Made by a program: the position numbers and the translations under genes. DNA of 64,000 nucleotides from Alkalicoccobacillus porphyridii (GTDB taxonomy: Bacteria; Bacillota; Bacilli; Bacillales; Bacillaceae_D), in contig NZ_VLXZ01000015.1 of NCBI RefSeq assembly GCF_007293315.1, positions 16,625-80,624 on the forward strand. The letters run 5' to 3'. The notes beneath the pieces were generated by a model. The model had not been told where the DNA came from. It did not search any database and saw only the letters and a program-made list of their open reading frames with translations. Below are positions 26,512-35,025 of the stretch, one piece after another. Numbering within the stretch: the first letter of the stretch is position 1; the number at the start of each line of letters is the position of its first letter.

Positions 26512-26739
26512 TTACTGAATAAAATGATCGAGCTCGTGGAGGGTCGGGTTTGAGGCAAGTGCTTCCTGACAGTCCTCACATATTGCTCTCACATGTATAT
26601 CACCGTTCTCCATATATGTCAATACTTCCTCTCGGTGATCGCTCTCTAAGTGATGTATACCTAACTCATTTGCTTGAACCGAATGTGTAAGCATGCCGAG
26701 TGGAAGCTGGCAATGTCTACAATGATAATAAACCGTCAT
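26512..26739 (-). CDS. fin: Anti-sigma-F factor Fin (YabK)
   Basis: A 75-aa zinc protein that inhibits sigma-F and helps switch the forespore to sigma-G. Two Cys pairs (C7/C10 and C54/C57) can hold zinc. RBS GAGGTG precedes the ATG. It has a clear sigma-F-type promoter upstream, fitting its negative-feedback role, and lies between pth and mfd. Confidence 0.92.
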   Translation of the reverse strand: MTVYYHCRHCQLPLGMLTHSVQANELGIHHLESDHREEVLTYMENGDIHVRAICEDCQEALASNPTLHELDHFIQ

Positions 26740-26777
26740 ACTTGTTTCACCTCTTTTGCCCTTTTATTGCTTATGTT

Positions 26778-26807
26778 TAGTATAAGCATTGGCAAAAGCA
26801 GCTATAC
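26778..26807 (-). promoter_or_regulatory. Sigma-F/sigma-G promoter of fin
   Basis: Minus strand GTATA (26803-26807), 15 bp, GCTTATACTA (26778-26787). This matches the sigma-F consensus GYATA-15-GGNNANANT in all but one position and is also near sigma-G (TATACTA). Confidence 0.7.
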
Positions 26808-26814
26808 AGGTATG

Positions 26815-27372
26815 TTAGTTAAATGCATTCATGACTTCAAGAAATGGCTTATCAAACCAAGCTTCAATCGCTTTAGAAGATTGTTCAATGGATGACTGAA
26901 CAGCTTCCCTCTCATCGGGACGATATGTTCCTAAAACGTACGGAGTAATGCCCATTCCCGCTTCAGGGCGATCAATGCCTACTCGAATACGATTAAATTC
27001 GTTTGTACCAAGATGGGCAATTAACGATTTCATTCCGTTATGACCACCGGCACTGCCTTTCTGACGAAGTCGTATCTTCCCTGTAGGTAAATCCATATCA
27101 TCATATACAATGACCAAATCAGAAATCGGAATATCAAAATATTGTAATAACCCCGAGACGGATTCTCCTGACAGATTCATATACGTAAGGGGTTTTAGTA
27201 GAATTATTTTTTCTCCATTATGGAGATACGTCCCATAGATACCTTTAAATTTTGATTGATTTAATTCAATCCCCAGCTCTTTAGCTGTGTAATCAATAAT
27301 GTCAAACCCAATGTTATGTCTAGTCCCTGCGTATTTTGCGCCTGGATTCCCAAGACCTGCGATAACTTTCAT
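26815..27372 (-). CDS. pth: Peptidyl-tRNA hydrolase (SpoVC)
   Basis: A 185-aa enzyme that recycles peptidyl-tRNA. GLGNPG (6-11), catalytic His19 (TRHNIGF) and the Asp of YDDMDLP (about 92-96) are present. The ATG at 27372 corresponds to the family N-terminus, but GGGAGG is only 2 bp away; a TTG at 27393 has a better spaced GAGGAG, so a 7-residue extension is possible. It lies between ctc and fin. Confidence 0.93.
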   Translation of the reverse strand: MKVIAGLGNPGAKYAGTRHNIGFDIIDYTAKELGIELNQSKFKGIYGTYLHNGEKIILLKPLTYMNLSGESVSGLLQYFDIPISDLVIVYDDMDLPTGKIRLRQKGSAGGHNGMKSLIAHLGTNEFNRIRVGIDRPEAGMGITPYVLGTYRPDEREAVQSSIEQSSKAIEAWFDKPFLEVMNAFN

Positions 27373-27403
27373 ATCCTCCCTACTTCCTGACAATCGTACT
27401 CCT

Positions 27404-27434
27404 CAAAAAGGTATAACCATTTCTGGCTATACCT
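27404..27434 (-). terminator. Terminator/attenuator between ctc and pth
   Basis: 11-bp stem AGGTATAGCCA / TGGTTATACCT (one G-U) with GAAA tetraloop and a TTTT run. Partial read-through would supply pth. Confidence 0.75.
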
Positions 27435-27455
27435 TTGAAGATTCATCTATTTATA

Positions 27456-28112
27456 TTATTCTACACGTCCATCTTTGTTCTCGTCACGTCTTTCCTCTGT
27501 TGCTTCCACTTCTTCAGGAGATACATCCTCTGGTTCTTCGTCTCCCTCTTCTGGATCTGGCTCAACAGTTGGAGGTTGAACGGTAACAAGTGTTTCATCA
27601 TCTTCACTCGTAACATCAACTGGTACATTTGCTTTAATGTCGGCAACTGTGATGCCATCACCGATATTTAGCTCGGACACGTCAATGACTACCTCTTCAG
27701 GAATATCCGCTGGCAAACACTTCACGCTAAGTTCATGTTTAAGCTGTGCAAGGACGCCGCCTTCTTTTACTCCCGGTGCTTCGCCTTCTAAACGAACTGG
27801 TACATCCGCATCCATTTCGGACTTCATATCAACCTCAAAAAAGTCTATATGGACAAACGCATCCTTCAAAGGATCCGTTTGAACTTCTTGTACCATTACC
27901 TGATGCTTTTTGCCTCCACTAACCTCAAGAGAAAAGAGACCATTTCTTCCTACTTCACGAAGTGTTTTTAAGAAATCTACACTTTCAACTGAGACAGGTG
28001 TAGATTCAGTTTTGCTACCGTAAAGTACTCCAGGTACAAATCCCGCATTACGGACCTTTCTCGTACCTGAACCTCTCATATCTGTGCGCTTTTCTGCTTT
28101 TAGTACTGCCAT
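27456..28112 (-). CDS. ctc: General stress protein Ctc (ribosomal protein L25 family)
   Basis: A 218-aa L25/TL5-type 5S rRNA-binding protein: L25 domain (1-90), beta-barrel C-terminal domain (about 98-180) and a very acidic tail (185-218, mostly E, D, P). The ATG at 28112 follows GAGGTGA. A sigma-B-like promoter lies upstream, as in the classical ctc gene. The acidic tail is longer than usual, consistent with a high-salt or high-pH lifestyle. Confidence 0.92.
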   Translation of the reverse strand: MAVLKAEKRTDMRGSGTRKVRNAGFVPGVLYGSKTESTPVSVESVDFLKTLREVGRNGLFSLEVSGGKKHQVMVQEVQTDPLKDAFVHIDFFEVDMKSEMDADVPVRLEGEAPGVKEGGVLAQLKHELSVKCLPADIPEEVVIDVSELNIGDGITVADIKANVPVDVTSEDDETLVTVQPPTVEPDPEEGDEEPEDVSPEEVEATEERRDENKDGRVE

Positions 28113-28154
28113 AATTATCACCTCTGATTAGATTCCACTGTCTATATCCTATGT

Positions 28155-28180
28155 GTTCCCCTAAACATAACGTTTCAAAC
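28155..28180 (-). promoter_or_regulatory. Sigma-B-type promoter of ctc
   Basis: Minus strand GTTTGA (28175-28180), 14 bp, GGGAAC (28155-28160); consensus GTTTAA-12/15-GGGWAW. ctc is the archetypal sigma-B gene. Confidence 0.6.
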
Positions 28181-28216
28181 CGACTTTACAAAAAAACAAA
28201 AGATTTAAGCTTTAAA

Positions 28217-29167
28217 TCAATCAAAAAGAGTGCTGACGGAAGAGTGCTCATGCACACGTATAATTGCCTCAGCAAGTAGTGGCGCCACTGATAAAGAGGA
28301 AATCTTATCAATTTGTTGCTCTTCTTTAAGGGCAATGGTATTGGTCACAACTAACTCTTTAATCTTAGAATTACGAATACGCTCAATCGCAGGTCCTGAT
28401 AGCACAGGGTGTGTACAGCACGCGTATACTTCTTTGGCTCCATGCTCTACTAACGCGTTTGCAGCCAGCGTAATTGTACCAGCTGTATCAATAATATCAT
28501 CTATAATGATTGCTGTTTTCCCTTCAATATTACCGACAATATTCATGACCTCTGATACATTGGGCTTTGGTCTTCTTTTATCAATAATAGCAATCGGTGT
28601 CTTTAAGCGATCAGCCATTTTTCTCGCACGCACTACACCACCATGATCCGGTGATACAACTACAACATCATCAAGCTTCTTAGCCTTAAAGTAATCTGAT
28701 AGAATAGGTACGCCCATTAGTTGATCAACTGGAATATCAAAGAACCCTTGGATTTGTGTCGCATGCAGATCAACAGTTAACACACGTGTCGCTCCTGCTG
28801 TTTCAAGCAAGTTAGCAACCAGCTTAGCAGTAATTGGCTCACGAGCCCGTGCTTTGCGATCCTGACGACCATATCCGTAATAAGGAAGGACAATATTAAT
28901 GGTACGAGCAGAAGCACGCTTTAGGGCATCAATCATGATTAAAAGCTCCATGATATGCTCGTTTGCCGGAGCAGATGTGGATTGAATTAAATAGATATCA
29001 CATCCACGAATACTTTCTTCAATGTTAATTTGAACTTCCCCATCGCTAAATCTCATCACGGAGTTTTTTCCTAAAGTAACACCGATGTTTTCAGTAATTT
29101 CTTGTGCTAAATCTTTATTTGAATTCAGTGTAAATACCTTTAAACTTGGATCACCGTACTGTGCCAT
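28217..29167 (-). CDS. prs: Ribose-phosphate pyrophosphokinase Prs
   Basis: A 316-aa enzyme making PRPP from ribose 5-phosphate and ATP for nucleotide, His and Trp synthesis. It has the flexible-loop and ATP-binding residues ([13 protein letters not shown]), [14 protein letters not shown] and the PRPP motif [11 protein letters not shown]. The ATG at 29167, after GGAGGG, gives the family start; an in-frame upstream extension reaches into glmU and is discarded. It is cotranscribed with glmU. Confidence 0.97.
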   Translation of the reverse strand: MAQYGDPSLKVFTLNSNKDLAQEITENIGVTLGKNSVMRFSDGEVQINIEESIRGCDIYLIQSTSAPANEHIMELLIMIDALKRASARTINIVLPYYGYGRQDRKARAREPITAKLVANLLETAGATRVLTVDLHATQIQGFFDIPVDQLMGVPILSDYFKAKKLDDVVVVSPDHGGVVRARKMADRLKTPIAIIDKRRPKPNVSEVMNIVGNIEGKTAIIIDDIIDTAGTITLAANALVEHGAKEVYACCTHPVLSGPAIERIRNSKIKELVVTNTIALKEEQQIDKISSLSVAPLLAEAIIRVHEHSSVSTLFD

Positions 29168-29198
29168 AATATTCGTTCCCTCCACATTAGTTCGTCTG

Positions 29199-30557
29199 CT
29201 AGTTTTTCTTATAATCATCCTTGTTGACTTGTCTGGCTCTCGCAATAGATAAAGCCTTACCGGGTACATCGTCTGTAATGGTAGACCCAGCTGCTACCAA
29301 TGCATCTTTACCAATGTGAACAGGAGCAATTAAATTTGAGTTACTGCCAATGAAGGCCCCATCCTCAATCGTTGTTTTATGTTTGTTTATTCCATCATAA
29401 TTAACCGTAATCGTTCCACAGCCTAAGTTTACATTCTCGCCAACTTCCGCATCACCTACATAGCTTAAATGCGCAGCCTTTGCCCCTTTAGCTAGTGAGG
29501 ATTTCTTTACCTCTACAAAGTTGCCAATTCGAACCTCGGCTCCAAGCTCAGAGCCTGGTCTAATATGAGCAAAAGGACCGATTGTTACGTTTTCAGCTAC
29601 TGTGCTGTCGTGAATAACCGATTGACGAACTTCCACTCCATCGGAAACAAAGCTGTTCACAATCTCACTATTTGCTCCAATGATACAGTCCCGACCGATC
29701 GTAGTATTTCCTTGAATGGAGACACCAGGATGCACAACCGTATCCTGCCCAATGATAGCATTGGCAGAGATATACGTGTTGGCAGGATCCAGAATGGTTA
29801 CCCCAGCTCTCATCCAACGCTCATTAATGCGCTGCTTCATTAAGGTTTCGGCATTCGCTAACGCTACTCTATCATTTACACCATATGTCTCCGAAAACTC
29901 CGGACTTTGATACGCTGCAATAATTTCTCCTTGTTTTTGAAGAATCTCAATCACATCTGGCAAGTAATACTCTCCTTGCGCGTTATCATTTCCTACTTCC
30001 TTTAGCGCTTTAAAAAGAAGTTCATTGTCAAAGCAATATGTGCTCGTATTTATTTCATTTACTAATCTTTCATCATCTGTGGCGTCCTTATGCTCTACCA
30101 CTCGTTGCACCAATCCATCCTCACCACGAATGACCCTGCCGTAACCACTCGGATCATCAGCAAGGGCCGTTAACACAGTAATCTTGGCTTGTTGACTGTG
30201 ATGCTCTTCAATCAGAGCAGTAATCGTTTCTTCGGTTAACAGTGGTGTATCCCCTGCTAAGACCACTGTAATACCCTTTTTATCCTTAAGAAGATCATCT
30301 GCTTGCAGGACAGCGTGTCCAGTTCCTAACTGTTCTGATTGAAGAACATAATGCATGTCTTCCCCGAGCTGTGCTTTGACAGCATCTGAACCATGACCTA
30401 CTACAATAACAGTTTCTTCAAACCCAACTCGCCCAAGCATATCTGATACATGCTGTACCATTGGCTTGCCACAAACTGGATGAAGTACTTTATAAAGCTT
30501 TGATTTCATACGCGTTCCTTGCCCCGCTGCTAAAATCACCGCATACCGATTACTCAT
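29199..30557 (-). CDS. glmU: Bifunctional GlmU (GcaD)
   Basis: A 452-aa enzyme making UDP-GlcNAc. The N-terminal uridyltransferase domain ([11 protein letters not shown] at about 10-20) is followed by a C-terminal left-handed beta-helix acetyltransferase (hexapeptide repeats from about 250; [16 protein letters not shown] near 375). Full length. It has its own sigma-A promoter and is followed by prs, as in B. subtilis gcaD-prs. Confidence 0.97.
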   Translation of the reverse strand: MSNRYAVILAAGQGTRMKSKLYKVLHPVCGKPMVQHVSDMLGRVGFEETVIVVGHGSDAVKAQLGEDMHYVLQSEQLGTGHAVLQADDLLKDKKGITVVLAGDTPLLTEETITALIEEHHSQQAKITVLTALADDPSGYGRVIRGEDGLVQRVVEHKDATDDERLVNEINTSTYCFDNELLFKALKEVGNDNAQGEYYLPDVIEILQKQGEIIAAYQSPEFSETYGVNDRVALANAETLMKQRINERWMRAGVTILDPANTYISANAIIGQDTVVHPGVSIQGNTTIGRDCIIGANSEIVNSFVSDGVEVRQSVIHDSTVAENVTIGPFAHIRPGSELGAEVRIGNFVEVKKSSLAKGAKAAHLSYVGDAEVGENVNLGCGTITVNYDGINKHKTTIEDGAFIGSNSNLIAPVHIGKDALVAAGSTITDDVPGKALSIARARQVNKDDYKKN

Positions 30558-30588
30558 AGCTTCCTCCCCATCTTCTATATCCCTTACG

Positions 30589-30617
30589 AATATATCCTAA
30601 ATACCGGGTCATTTCAA
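30589..30617 (-). promoter_or_regulatory. Sigma-A promoter of glmU-prs
   Basis: TTGAAA (30612-30617), 17 bp, TATATT (30589-30594) on the minus strand, just after the spoVG terminator. Confidence 0.65.
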
Positions 30618-30677
30618 GGAGAGATCGACCTATTTCAACAGGGATATATTGTTACATGAGATGAGTTTCGTTTGCAT

Positions 30678-30707
30678 CAAAAAAACCACTGCACAATCAG
30701 CAGTGGC
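30678..30707 (-). terminator. Terminator after spoVG
   Basis: CCACTGC / GCAGTGG stem (30686-30692 / 30700-30706), then a run of seven T on the minus strand. Confidence 0.85.
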
Positions 30708-30720
30708 TAGCAGTCAACCG

Positions 30721-31014
30721 TTAGGACGCTCCCGCTTCTTCCAGAGATGCTTCTTCAGCTGCGCCAACGCGATCAAATTCCTTTAAGACAGCATCTTGAA
30801 TCTTGTCTCTGGTTTTAGATGAAATAGGGTGAGCAATATCTCTAAATTCACCCTCAGGAGTTCGTTTACTAGGCATAGCTACAAACAAACCATTGTTCCC
30901 ATCAATAACCCGAATGTCATGAACAACAAATTCAAAGTCCATTGTTATTGAAGCAATTGCCCTCATTCGGCCATCAGTCTGAACGCGGCGTAGTCTGACA
31001 TCTGTGATTTCCAT
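30721..31014 (-). CDS. spoVG: SpoVG, RNA-binding regulator
   Basis: A 97-aa SpoVG protein, a small regulator affecting asymmetric septation and, in relatives, binding DNA/RNA. The sequence from [11 protein letters not shown] is typical throughout. GGAGGG precedes the ATG at 31014; the longer in-frame ORF crosses the promoter and is discarded. A near-consensus sigma-H promoter lies upstream, as in B. subtilis. Confidence 0.95.
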   Translation of the reverse strand: MEITDVRLRRVQTDGRMRAIASITMDFEFVVHDIRVIDGNNGLFVAMPSKRTPEGEFRDIAHPISSKTRDKIQDAVLKEFDRVGAAEEASLEEAGAS

Positions 31015-31054
31015 GTAGCTATCCCTCCGTGAAATTCTTTTCTTGATACTACAT

Positions 31055-31083
31055 GAATTCGCTGAAGAGTTGGTTATTCCTGC
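31055..31083 (-). promoter_or_regulatory. Sigma-H promoter of spoVG
   Basis: Minus strand GCAGGAATA (31075-31083), 12 bp, GCGAATTC (31055-31062). It matches the sigma-H consensus RNAGGAWWW-11/12-RNGAATWW, with an AT-rich stretch upstream. Confidence 0.8.
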
Positions 31084-31147
31084 TTGATATATGAAATAAT
31101 TAAAAAATTTCGCTGAAAATATCCAATTTTTCCACGAAATTAGTCGA

Positions 31148-31205
31148 AACATAGAAGAACCGAACCATTGCGCTAACACATCACATAATGGCTCGGTTCT
31201 TCTTT
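31148..31205 (-). terminator. Hairpin terminator after ridA
   Basis: A 17-bp stem (AGAAGAACCGAACCATT and its complement around 31148-31198) with one mismatch and a 17-nt loop; the trailing T-run is weak. Confidence 0.65.
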
Positions 31206-31228
31206 AATAGGAAACAAATCGGTCCCGC

Positions 31229-31603
31229 TTATTTTACTAATGCAATAACCTCAATCTCGATTAATACATCCTTTGGAAGCCTTGCAACTTCTACGCATGA
31301 ACGAGCTGGTTTATGCGTATCAAAATACGTACCGTACACTTCATTAATTAGTGGAAACTCATCCATGTTTTTAATAAATACAGTAGCTTTCACTACAGTA
31401 TCAAGAGACGCGCCAGCCTCTTTTAACACAGCCTTCAAGTTAGCGAACACTTGATGCGTTTGCTCTTGAACATTTCCCTCTAATAACTCTCCACTCGGTT
31501 TTAATGGAATTTGCCCTGAGCTGTAGAATAGATTATTTACGATAACCCCTTGAGAATAAGGACCAATCGCCTCAGGTGCTTGATTTGTATAAACTGCTTT
31601 CAA
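31229..31603 (-). CDS. ridA: RidA (YabJ), enamine/imine deaminase
   Basis: A 124-aa YjgF/YER057c/UK114 trimeric protein that hydrolyses reactive 2-aminoacrylate-type enamines. The key Arg in [13 protein letters not shown] (about 102) and the family C-terminal EIEVIALV are present. It starts with TTG after GGGGGAG. It follows purR by 13 bp and is presumably cotranscribed. Confidence 0.95.
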   Translation of the reverse strand: MKAVYTNQAPEAIGPYSQGVIVNNLFYSSGQIPLKPSGELLEGNVQEQTHQVFANLKAVLKEAGASLDTVVKATVFIKNMDEFPLINEVYGTYFDTHKPARSCVEVARLPKDVLIEIEVIALVK

Positions 31604-31616
31604 AATAGCTCCCCCT

Positions 31617-32456
31617 CTATGTCTGTGATTCCTTCACCTTTTCTAACACATTGCCTGCATCTACCTGGATTGTTCGCTCACGAATATTCATTTCACTCAG
31701 ACGTGTAATTGAAATATAATCATCAATCAAACGCTCTTCCACGCCCACAGATTCTGTTAAAACACCCACTGCAACTAAGTTGGCTTCAAACTCTTTTAAT
31801 AAATCGACCATGCCTTTTAACGTGCCGCCCGCTTTCATAAAGTCATCAATGACAAATACCCGTGCGCCTGGGGCGAGACTGCGTCTTGCAAGTGTCATGG
31901 TTTGTACTCTTTTTGAGGAACCCGATACATAATTGATACTTACCATCGACCCTTCCATGACTCGTAGATCTCTTCGTACAATACGAACAGGCACATCTAA
32001 AAAGTGGCCAACCGCGTAAGCGAGCGGAATGCCTTTAGTTGCTACTGTCAGCACAGCATCAATTTCCTTATCAGCTAAAACAGACGCAAACAAACGGCCT
32101 ATTTCATTCATAAGACGAGGGTTTCCAAGCAGGTCCATCATATAGAGGTATCCACCAGGTAAAATTCGCTCAGGATCCGATAACTGCTTCTTGAGCCTTT
32201 CTACTAGGTCTGCTGCATCCTGGTTGTTCATTCTAGGAATGAACGTAACCCCTCCGCTTGCACCAGGTATCGTAAGTAACGAACCATAGCCCTCTTCCTC
32301 AAAAATCTCTTTGACGATGACTAAATCTTCGCTAATCGAGGATTTTGCCGAATGATATCGCTCAGAGAATAGAGAGAGGGAGATGACTTCATGAGGGTGC
32401 TGTAATAAGTAGTATGTCATGTCTACCAAGCGACCACTGCGTTTAAGTTTTTTCAT
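31617..32456 (-). CDS. purR: Purine repressor PurR
   Basis: A 279-aa Bacillus-type PurR: N-terminal winged helix (1-73) and a phosphoribosyltransferase-like domain with PRPP motif [11 protein letters not shown] (about 200-210). It binds PurBox DNA when PRPP is low. GGAGG precedes the ATG. It lies between ispE and ridA, the conserved order. Confidence 0.96.
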   Translation of the reverse strand: MKKLKRSGRLVDMTYYLLQHPHEVISLSLFSERYHSAKSSISEDLVIVKEIFEEEGYGSLLTIPGASGGVTFIPRMNNQDAADLVERLKKQLSDPERILPGGYLYMMDLLGNPRLMNEIGRLFASVLADKEIDAVLTVATKGIPLAYAVGHFLDVPVRIVRRDLRVMEGSMVSINYVSGSSKRVQTMTLARRSLAPGARVFVIDDFMKAGGTLKGMVDLLKEFEANLVAVGVLTESVGVEERLIDDYISITRLSEMNIRERTIQVDAGNVLEKVKESQT

Positions 32457-32485
32457 AATACCTCCGCCAAAAACCGAATAATTAT

Positions 32486-33379
32486 TTATAAGATACCATT
32501 CTTATCCGGTTTTAAGCAAGTGTTGGCGGAACGAATCACCCTTACAGCAAATACATCTTCACAGAACCCCCGCAGACCATTATAAATTTGGTTTACTCTA
32601 GATTCTTTCTCAATTAAACCAAAAACAGTCGGTCCACTGCCACTCATTAACACACCATCTGCACCAAACTTCTGCATCTGATTCTTGATATTCGCTACTT
32701 CCGGATATAAACCAAGAGTGACAGACTCCAACACATTGTGGAGCTGACTACAGATCTGTTTAAAGTCCTGAGCGCGAATAGCCTCAACCATCTTAGGTGT
32801 ATCAGGGTGTGTCACAGCATCTAATTGCAGGCCTCTATAAATGTCTGCGGTTGAAACACCAGTGGGAGGCTTCGCAAGAATAACCCAAAACGGCGGTGGC
32901 GCATCAATGTGTTCTATGATCTCACCTCTGCCAGTCGCAATGGCGGTACCCCCATACACACAGAATGGAACATCAGAGCCTATTTCACTGCCAAGCTTAG
33001 CAAGCTCGTCCAATGACAGATCTAATCCCCATAGCTCATTCAGGCCTCTTAAGGTTGCAGCTGCGTCACTGCTTCCACCTGCAAGTCCTGCTGCAACGGG
33101 AATACGTTTTGTAATATAAATGTGAGCACCCTTCTTTACTCCAAAACGCGTTTGAAGTAAATGACCCGCTTGCCACGCAAGGTTTCGATGGTCACTTGGA
33201 ACATATCCTTCAGATACTTCCACCGTTATTTGAGGATGTGGCAATTCCGTTAGGTCAATACGGTCTGCTAAATCAACCGTTGTCATAATCATTTCAACCT
33301 CGTGGTAGCCATCTTCCCTTTTTCCTAAGACATCAAGGGACAAATTAATTTTTGCCGGTGCTTTTACTGAACATTTCAC
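32486..33379 (-). CDS. ispE: 4-diphosphocytidyl-2-C-methyl-D-erythritol kinase IspE
   Basis: A 297-aa GHMP kinase of the MEP isoprenoid pathway. Motifs: [10 protein letters not shown] (about 8-17), ATP-binding [14 protein letters not shown] (about 92-105) and [10 protein letters not shown] (about 238-247). It starts at GTG 33379 after AAGGTGA. Full length. Confidence 0.95.
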   Translation of the reverse strand: MKCSVKAPAKINLSLDVLGKREDGYHEVEMIMTTVDLADRIDLTELPHPQITVEVSEGYVPSDHRNLAWQAGHLLQTRFGVKKGAHIYITKRIPVAAGLAGGSSDAAATLRGLNELWGLDLSLDELAKLGSEIGSDVPFCVYGGTAIATGRGEIIEHIDAPPPFWVILAKPPTGVSTADIYRGLQLDAVTHPDTPKMVEAIRAQDFKQICSQLHNVLESVTLGLYPEVANIKNQMQKFGADGVLMSGSGPTVFGLIEKESRVNQIYNGLRGFCEDVFAVRVIRSANTCLKPDKNGIL

Positions 33380-33496
33380 GTCTTCACCTTCTATTTCTCC
33401 TATGCTTACGCTATTTTATCACTAGTTCCCTAATCATACCACCTCAGATCGATTCTGGGGTCTAACGGCTAGTTATTTCCGTACAGAAAAATCTAG

Positions 33497-33545
33497 TGGC
33501 TACAGCTTTGCTACCGAGATTGGGGCACGCATCCATTCATATTAT
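33497..33545. repeat. Short remnant resembling the type A left end
   Basis: CTTTGCTACCGAGATTGGGG followed by CACGC resembles the type A left end (GCCGCTACCGAAGGTGGGGGC, then ACGC) but lacks the rest. Possibly chance. Confidence 0.3.
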
Positions 33546-33579
33546 CTAACAGCATGACCAAAAACATCTTCTCCAAAAA

Positions 33580-33615
33580 CAAAAAAATGACCCTCAGAAT
33601 TTATCTGAGAGTCAT
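33580..33615 (-). terminator. Terminator after 29-codon gene
   Basis: 10-bp stem TGACTCTCAG / CTGAGGGTCA (with a G-U) at 33588-33597 / 33605-33614 and seven T on the minus strand. Confidence 0.85.
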
Positions 33616-33670
33616 TGCGTGTAGAAAAGCATATATTACTTGCTATTAAGTATGAGGTTAGGTCATAGTC

Positions 33671-33760
33671 CTATGAGCGAGCATCTTCACTCTTTTGCAT
33701 ATTGTCCTTTGCTTCTTCAAGCATCTCGTTGATGGACTCAATATATTCTTTTAAACTCAT
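33671..33760 (-). CDS. 29-aa small protein with sigma-B-type promoter
   Basis: An unrecognised small gene. It encodes 29 residues, starting MSLKEYIESINEMLEEAK: mostly charged, predicted amphipathic helix, no membrane segment. AGGAGG (33769-33774) sits 8 bp before the ATG. A near-perfect sigma-B promoter lies 40 bp upstream and an intrinsic terminator follows, so it is a self-contained unit between ispE and sspF. I do not know a B. subtilis counterpart. A stress-induced small regulator is possible, but function is unknown. Confidence 0.7.
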   Translation of the reverse strand: MSLKEYIESINEMLEEAKDNMQKSEDARS

Positions 33761-33799
33761 GATCCTAACCTCCTTTTTTAGTAGTTTGTTAGATTCAGT

Positions 33800-33824
33800 A
33801 TTCCCCCACTCCATAAATTTAAAC
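33800..33824 (-). promoter_or_regulatory. Sigma-B promoter of the 29-codon gene
   Basis: Minus strand GTTTAA (33819-33824), 13 bp, GGGAAT (33800-33805); an exact fit to GTTTAA-12/15-GGGWAW. Confidence 0.7.
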
Positions 33825-33880
33825 CTTTGGACATAATAAAAGCTGCCCCAGAGAATGGAGCAGCTGCTGCCGATCGATCT

Positions 33881-34066
33881 TTACTTAGAGTTTCGCTCGC
33901 TTGCTAATTGGTTTTCAGCTATTTCAATTGCTCGTTTCACCATATTACCAGCGTCTCTGGCACGGATGCCGCCCCAGCCTTCTTTTTCAACTGTTTCGTA
34001 AAACCCAAGCTCTTTAGCTAGTTCTACTTTCAATTGTTCAGACATGACTCCGCGTCTTCTACTCAT
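33881..34066 (-). CDS. sspF: Small acid-soluble spore protein SspF
   Basis: A 61-aa alpha/beta-type SASP relative. The N-terminal [19 protein letters not shown] and C-terminal [18 protein letters not shown] carry the DNA-binding family motifs. It coats spore DNA or acts as a minor SASP. AAGGAG precedes the ATG, and a sigma-G-like promoter lies upstream, partly overlapping the veg terminator T-run. Confidence 0.93.
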   Translation of the reverse strand: MSRRRGVMSEQLKVELAKELGFYETVEKEGWGGIRARDAGNMVKRAIEIAENQLASERNSK

Positions 34067-34102
34067 CAGGAACAGCTCCTTTTAAAAAAGAAATACGGCA
34101 GC

Positions 34103-34134
34103 ATCCTTAGTGTGGTTGAATCCAAAAAAAATAT
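34103..34134 (-). promoter_or_regulatory. Sigma-G-type promoter of sspF
   Basis: Minus strand GTCATA, about 17 bp, CACACTA; close to TGMATA-17/18-CATACTA. The -35 shares bases with the veg terminator. Confidence 0.5.
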
Positions 34135-34160
34135 GACTTCCTGTATATAGCAGAAAGTCA
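34123..34160 (-). terminator. Terminator after veg
   Basis: TGACTTTCTG / CAGGAAGTCA stem (34151-34160 / 34134-34143) and T-rich tail on the minus strand. Confidence 0.8.
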
Positions 34161-34183
34161 CAATCATCTGTCTCATCATGATG

Positions 34184-34450
34184 TTAAGCGTTCAGTACTA
34201 CCTCACTGTCGCCTTCTTCAGATAATAGAAGTTCAACTGTTTGAGTTAACACATCCGCATAGCTGTAAGATACTCGTTCAAACGCATTTTCATCTTCATC
34301 TAGCTTAACGATAAATACTGAAGGGTAAGTTTCTTCCAATAGACCAGAACGTTCCATGGTTTTACGACGGCCACCATTCGCTTTAATTGTAATACGCTTG
34401 CCAACATTCGCATCCAGTGTTCGCTTGATATCGATCAACGTTTTTCCCAT
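34184..34450 (-). CDS. veg: Veg protein
   Basis: An 88-aa cytosolic protein linked to biofilm matrix gene control and spore outgrowth in B. subtilis. The sequence from [13 protein letters not shown] through [16 protein letters not shown] is typical. The ATG at 34450 follows GAGGTGG; an upstream in-frame start four codons earlier lacks a site. Two tandem near-consensus sigma-A promoters drive it. Confidence 0.95.
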   Translation of the reverse strand: MGKTLIDIKRTLDANVGKRITIKANGGRRKTMERSGLLEETYPSVFIVKLDEDENAFERVSYSYADVLTQTVELLLSEEGDSEVVLNA

Positions 34451-34476
34451 TCTGACACCCACCTCGCTATTTGCTC

Positions 34477-34546
34477 ATTATAGCACAATCGCCACAATTC
34501 GTCAAATAAATTTTTAATTATAACAACATGCTTCGAATCATGTCAA
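34477..34546 (-). promoter_or_regulatory. Tandem sigma-A promoters of veg
   Basis: Proximal: TTGACG (34500-34505), 17 bp, TATAAT (34477-34482). Distal: TTGACA (34541-34546), 18 bp, TATAAT (34517-34522). Both are nearly perfect, fitting the very strong veg promoter of B. subtilis. Confidence 0.85.
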
Positions 34547-34635
34547 CGCTTTTGCACAAAAAAAGAATCTTCCAACTATTAGTCTGTCTTAGTTTGAAGC
34601 AATTTGTCGAATTTTATGTATAAAAAGTAAAACTA

Positions 34636-34664
34636 AAAAAACACCTCGTATACTGAGGTGTTGA
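34636..34664 (-). terminator. Terminator of yabG, displaced by a repeat element
   Basis: AACACCTC / GAGGTGTT stem with a seven-T tail on the minus strand, 360 bp past the yabG stop. The repeat at 34681-35010 lies between. Confidence 0.8.
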
Positions 34665-34680
34665 GATAATCTATACACAT

Positions 34681-35010
34681 TTGGGGGCACGCTTACCACA
34701 GGCACTAGGCAAGCCTATTCATATTAAACAGCCTCATTATCGAGGTCATTGAAAAACGATCTTTATAAGACTGCGAAGTTCTACAATTGTTTATTTCACA
34801 ACGTTAGCGAAAGGAGAACCCGTAGACTCCTGCGGAACAGAACGCGGCAGACCGACATTGAAGTGGCGCCCTTCCACTTCAATGTCTGAGGCCGTTCCCG
34901 CGGAAAACGCAGGGTTCTCCTGTAGCGGCGTCATTCAGCTCATTCTTATATGACTTTTTTAGTGGCCTCCTGTTCATCCTGCAGGTGTTGGCCCTTAAAT
35001 GCGTCCTTAA
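34681..35010. repeat. Composite repeat: type A with inverted type B
   Basis: Type A left end (GGGGGCACGCTTACCACAGG) and right end (TCCTGCAGGTGTTGGCCC) flank a type B unit (34806-34930) in the opposite orientation to those at 11857 and 40011. It fills the gap between yabG and its terminator. Confidence 0.8.
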
Positions 35011-35025
35011 ATTATTTAATGCTTC

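Noticed and set aside
28217..29269. N-terminally extended prs start at 29269
   Set aside because: The extension is the antisense-free read-through of the glmU end; the family start at 29167 has a proper ribosome site.
30721..31179. Extended spoVG start at 31179
   Set aside because: It would include the sigma-H promoter and has no ribosome site; the true start is 31014.
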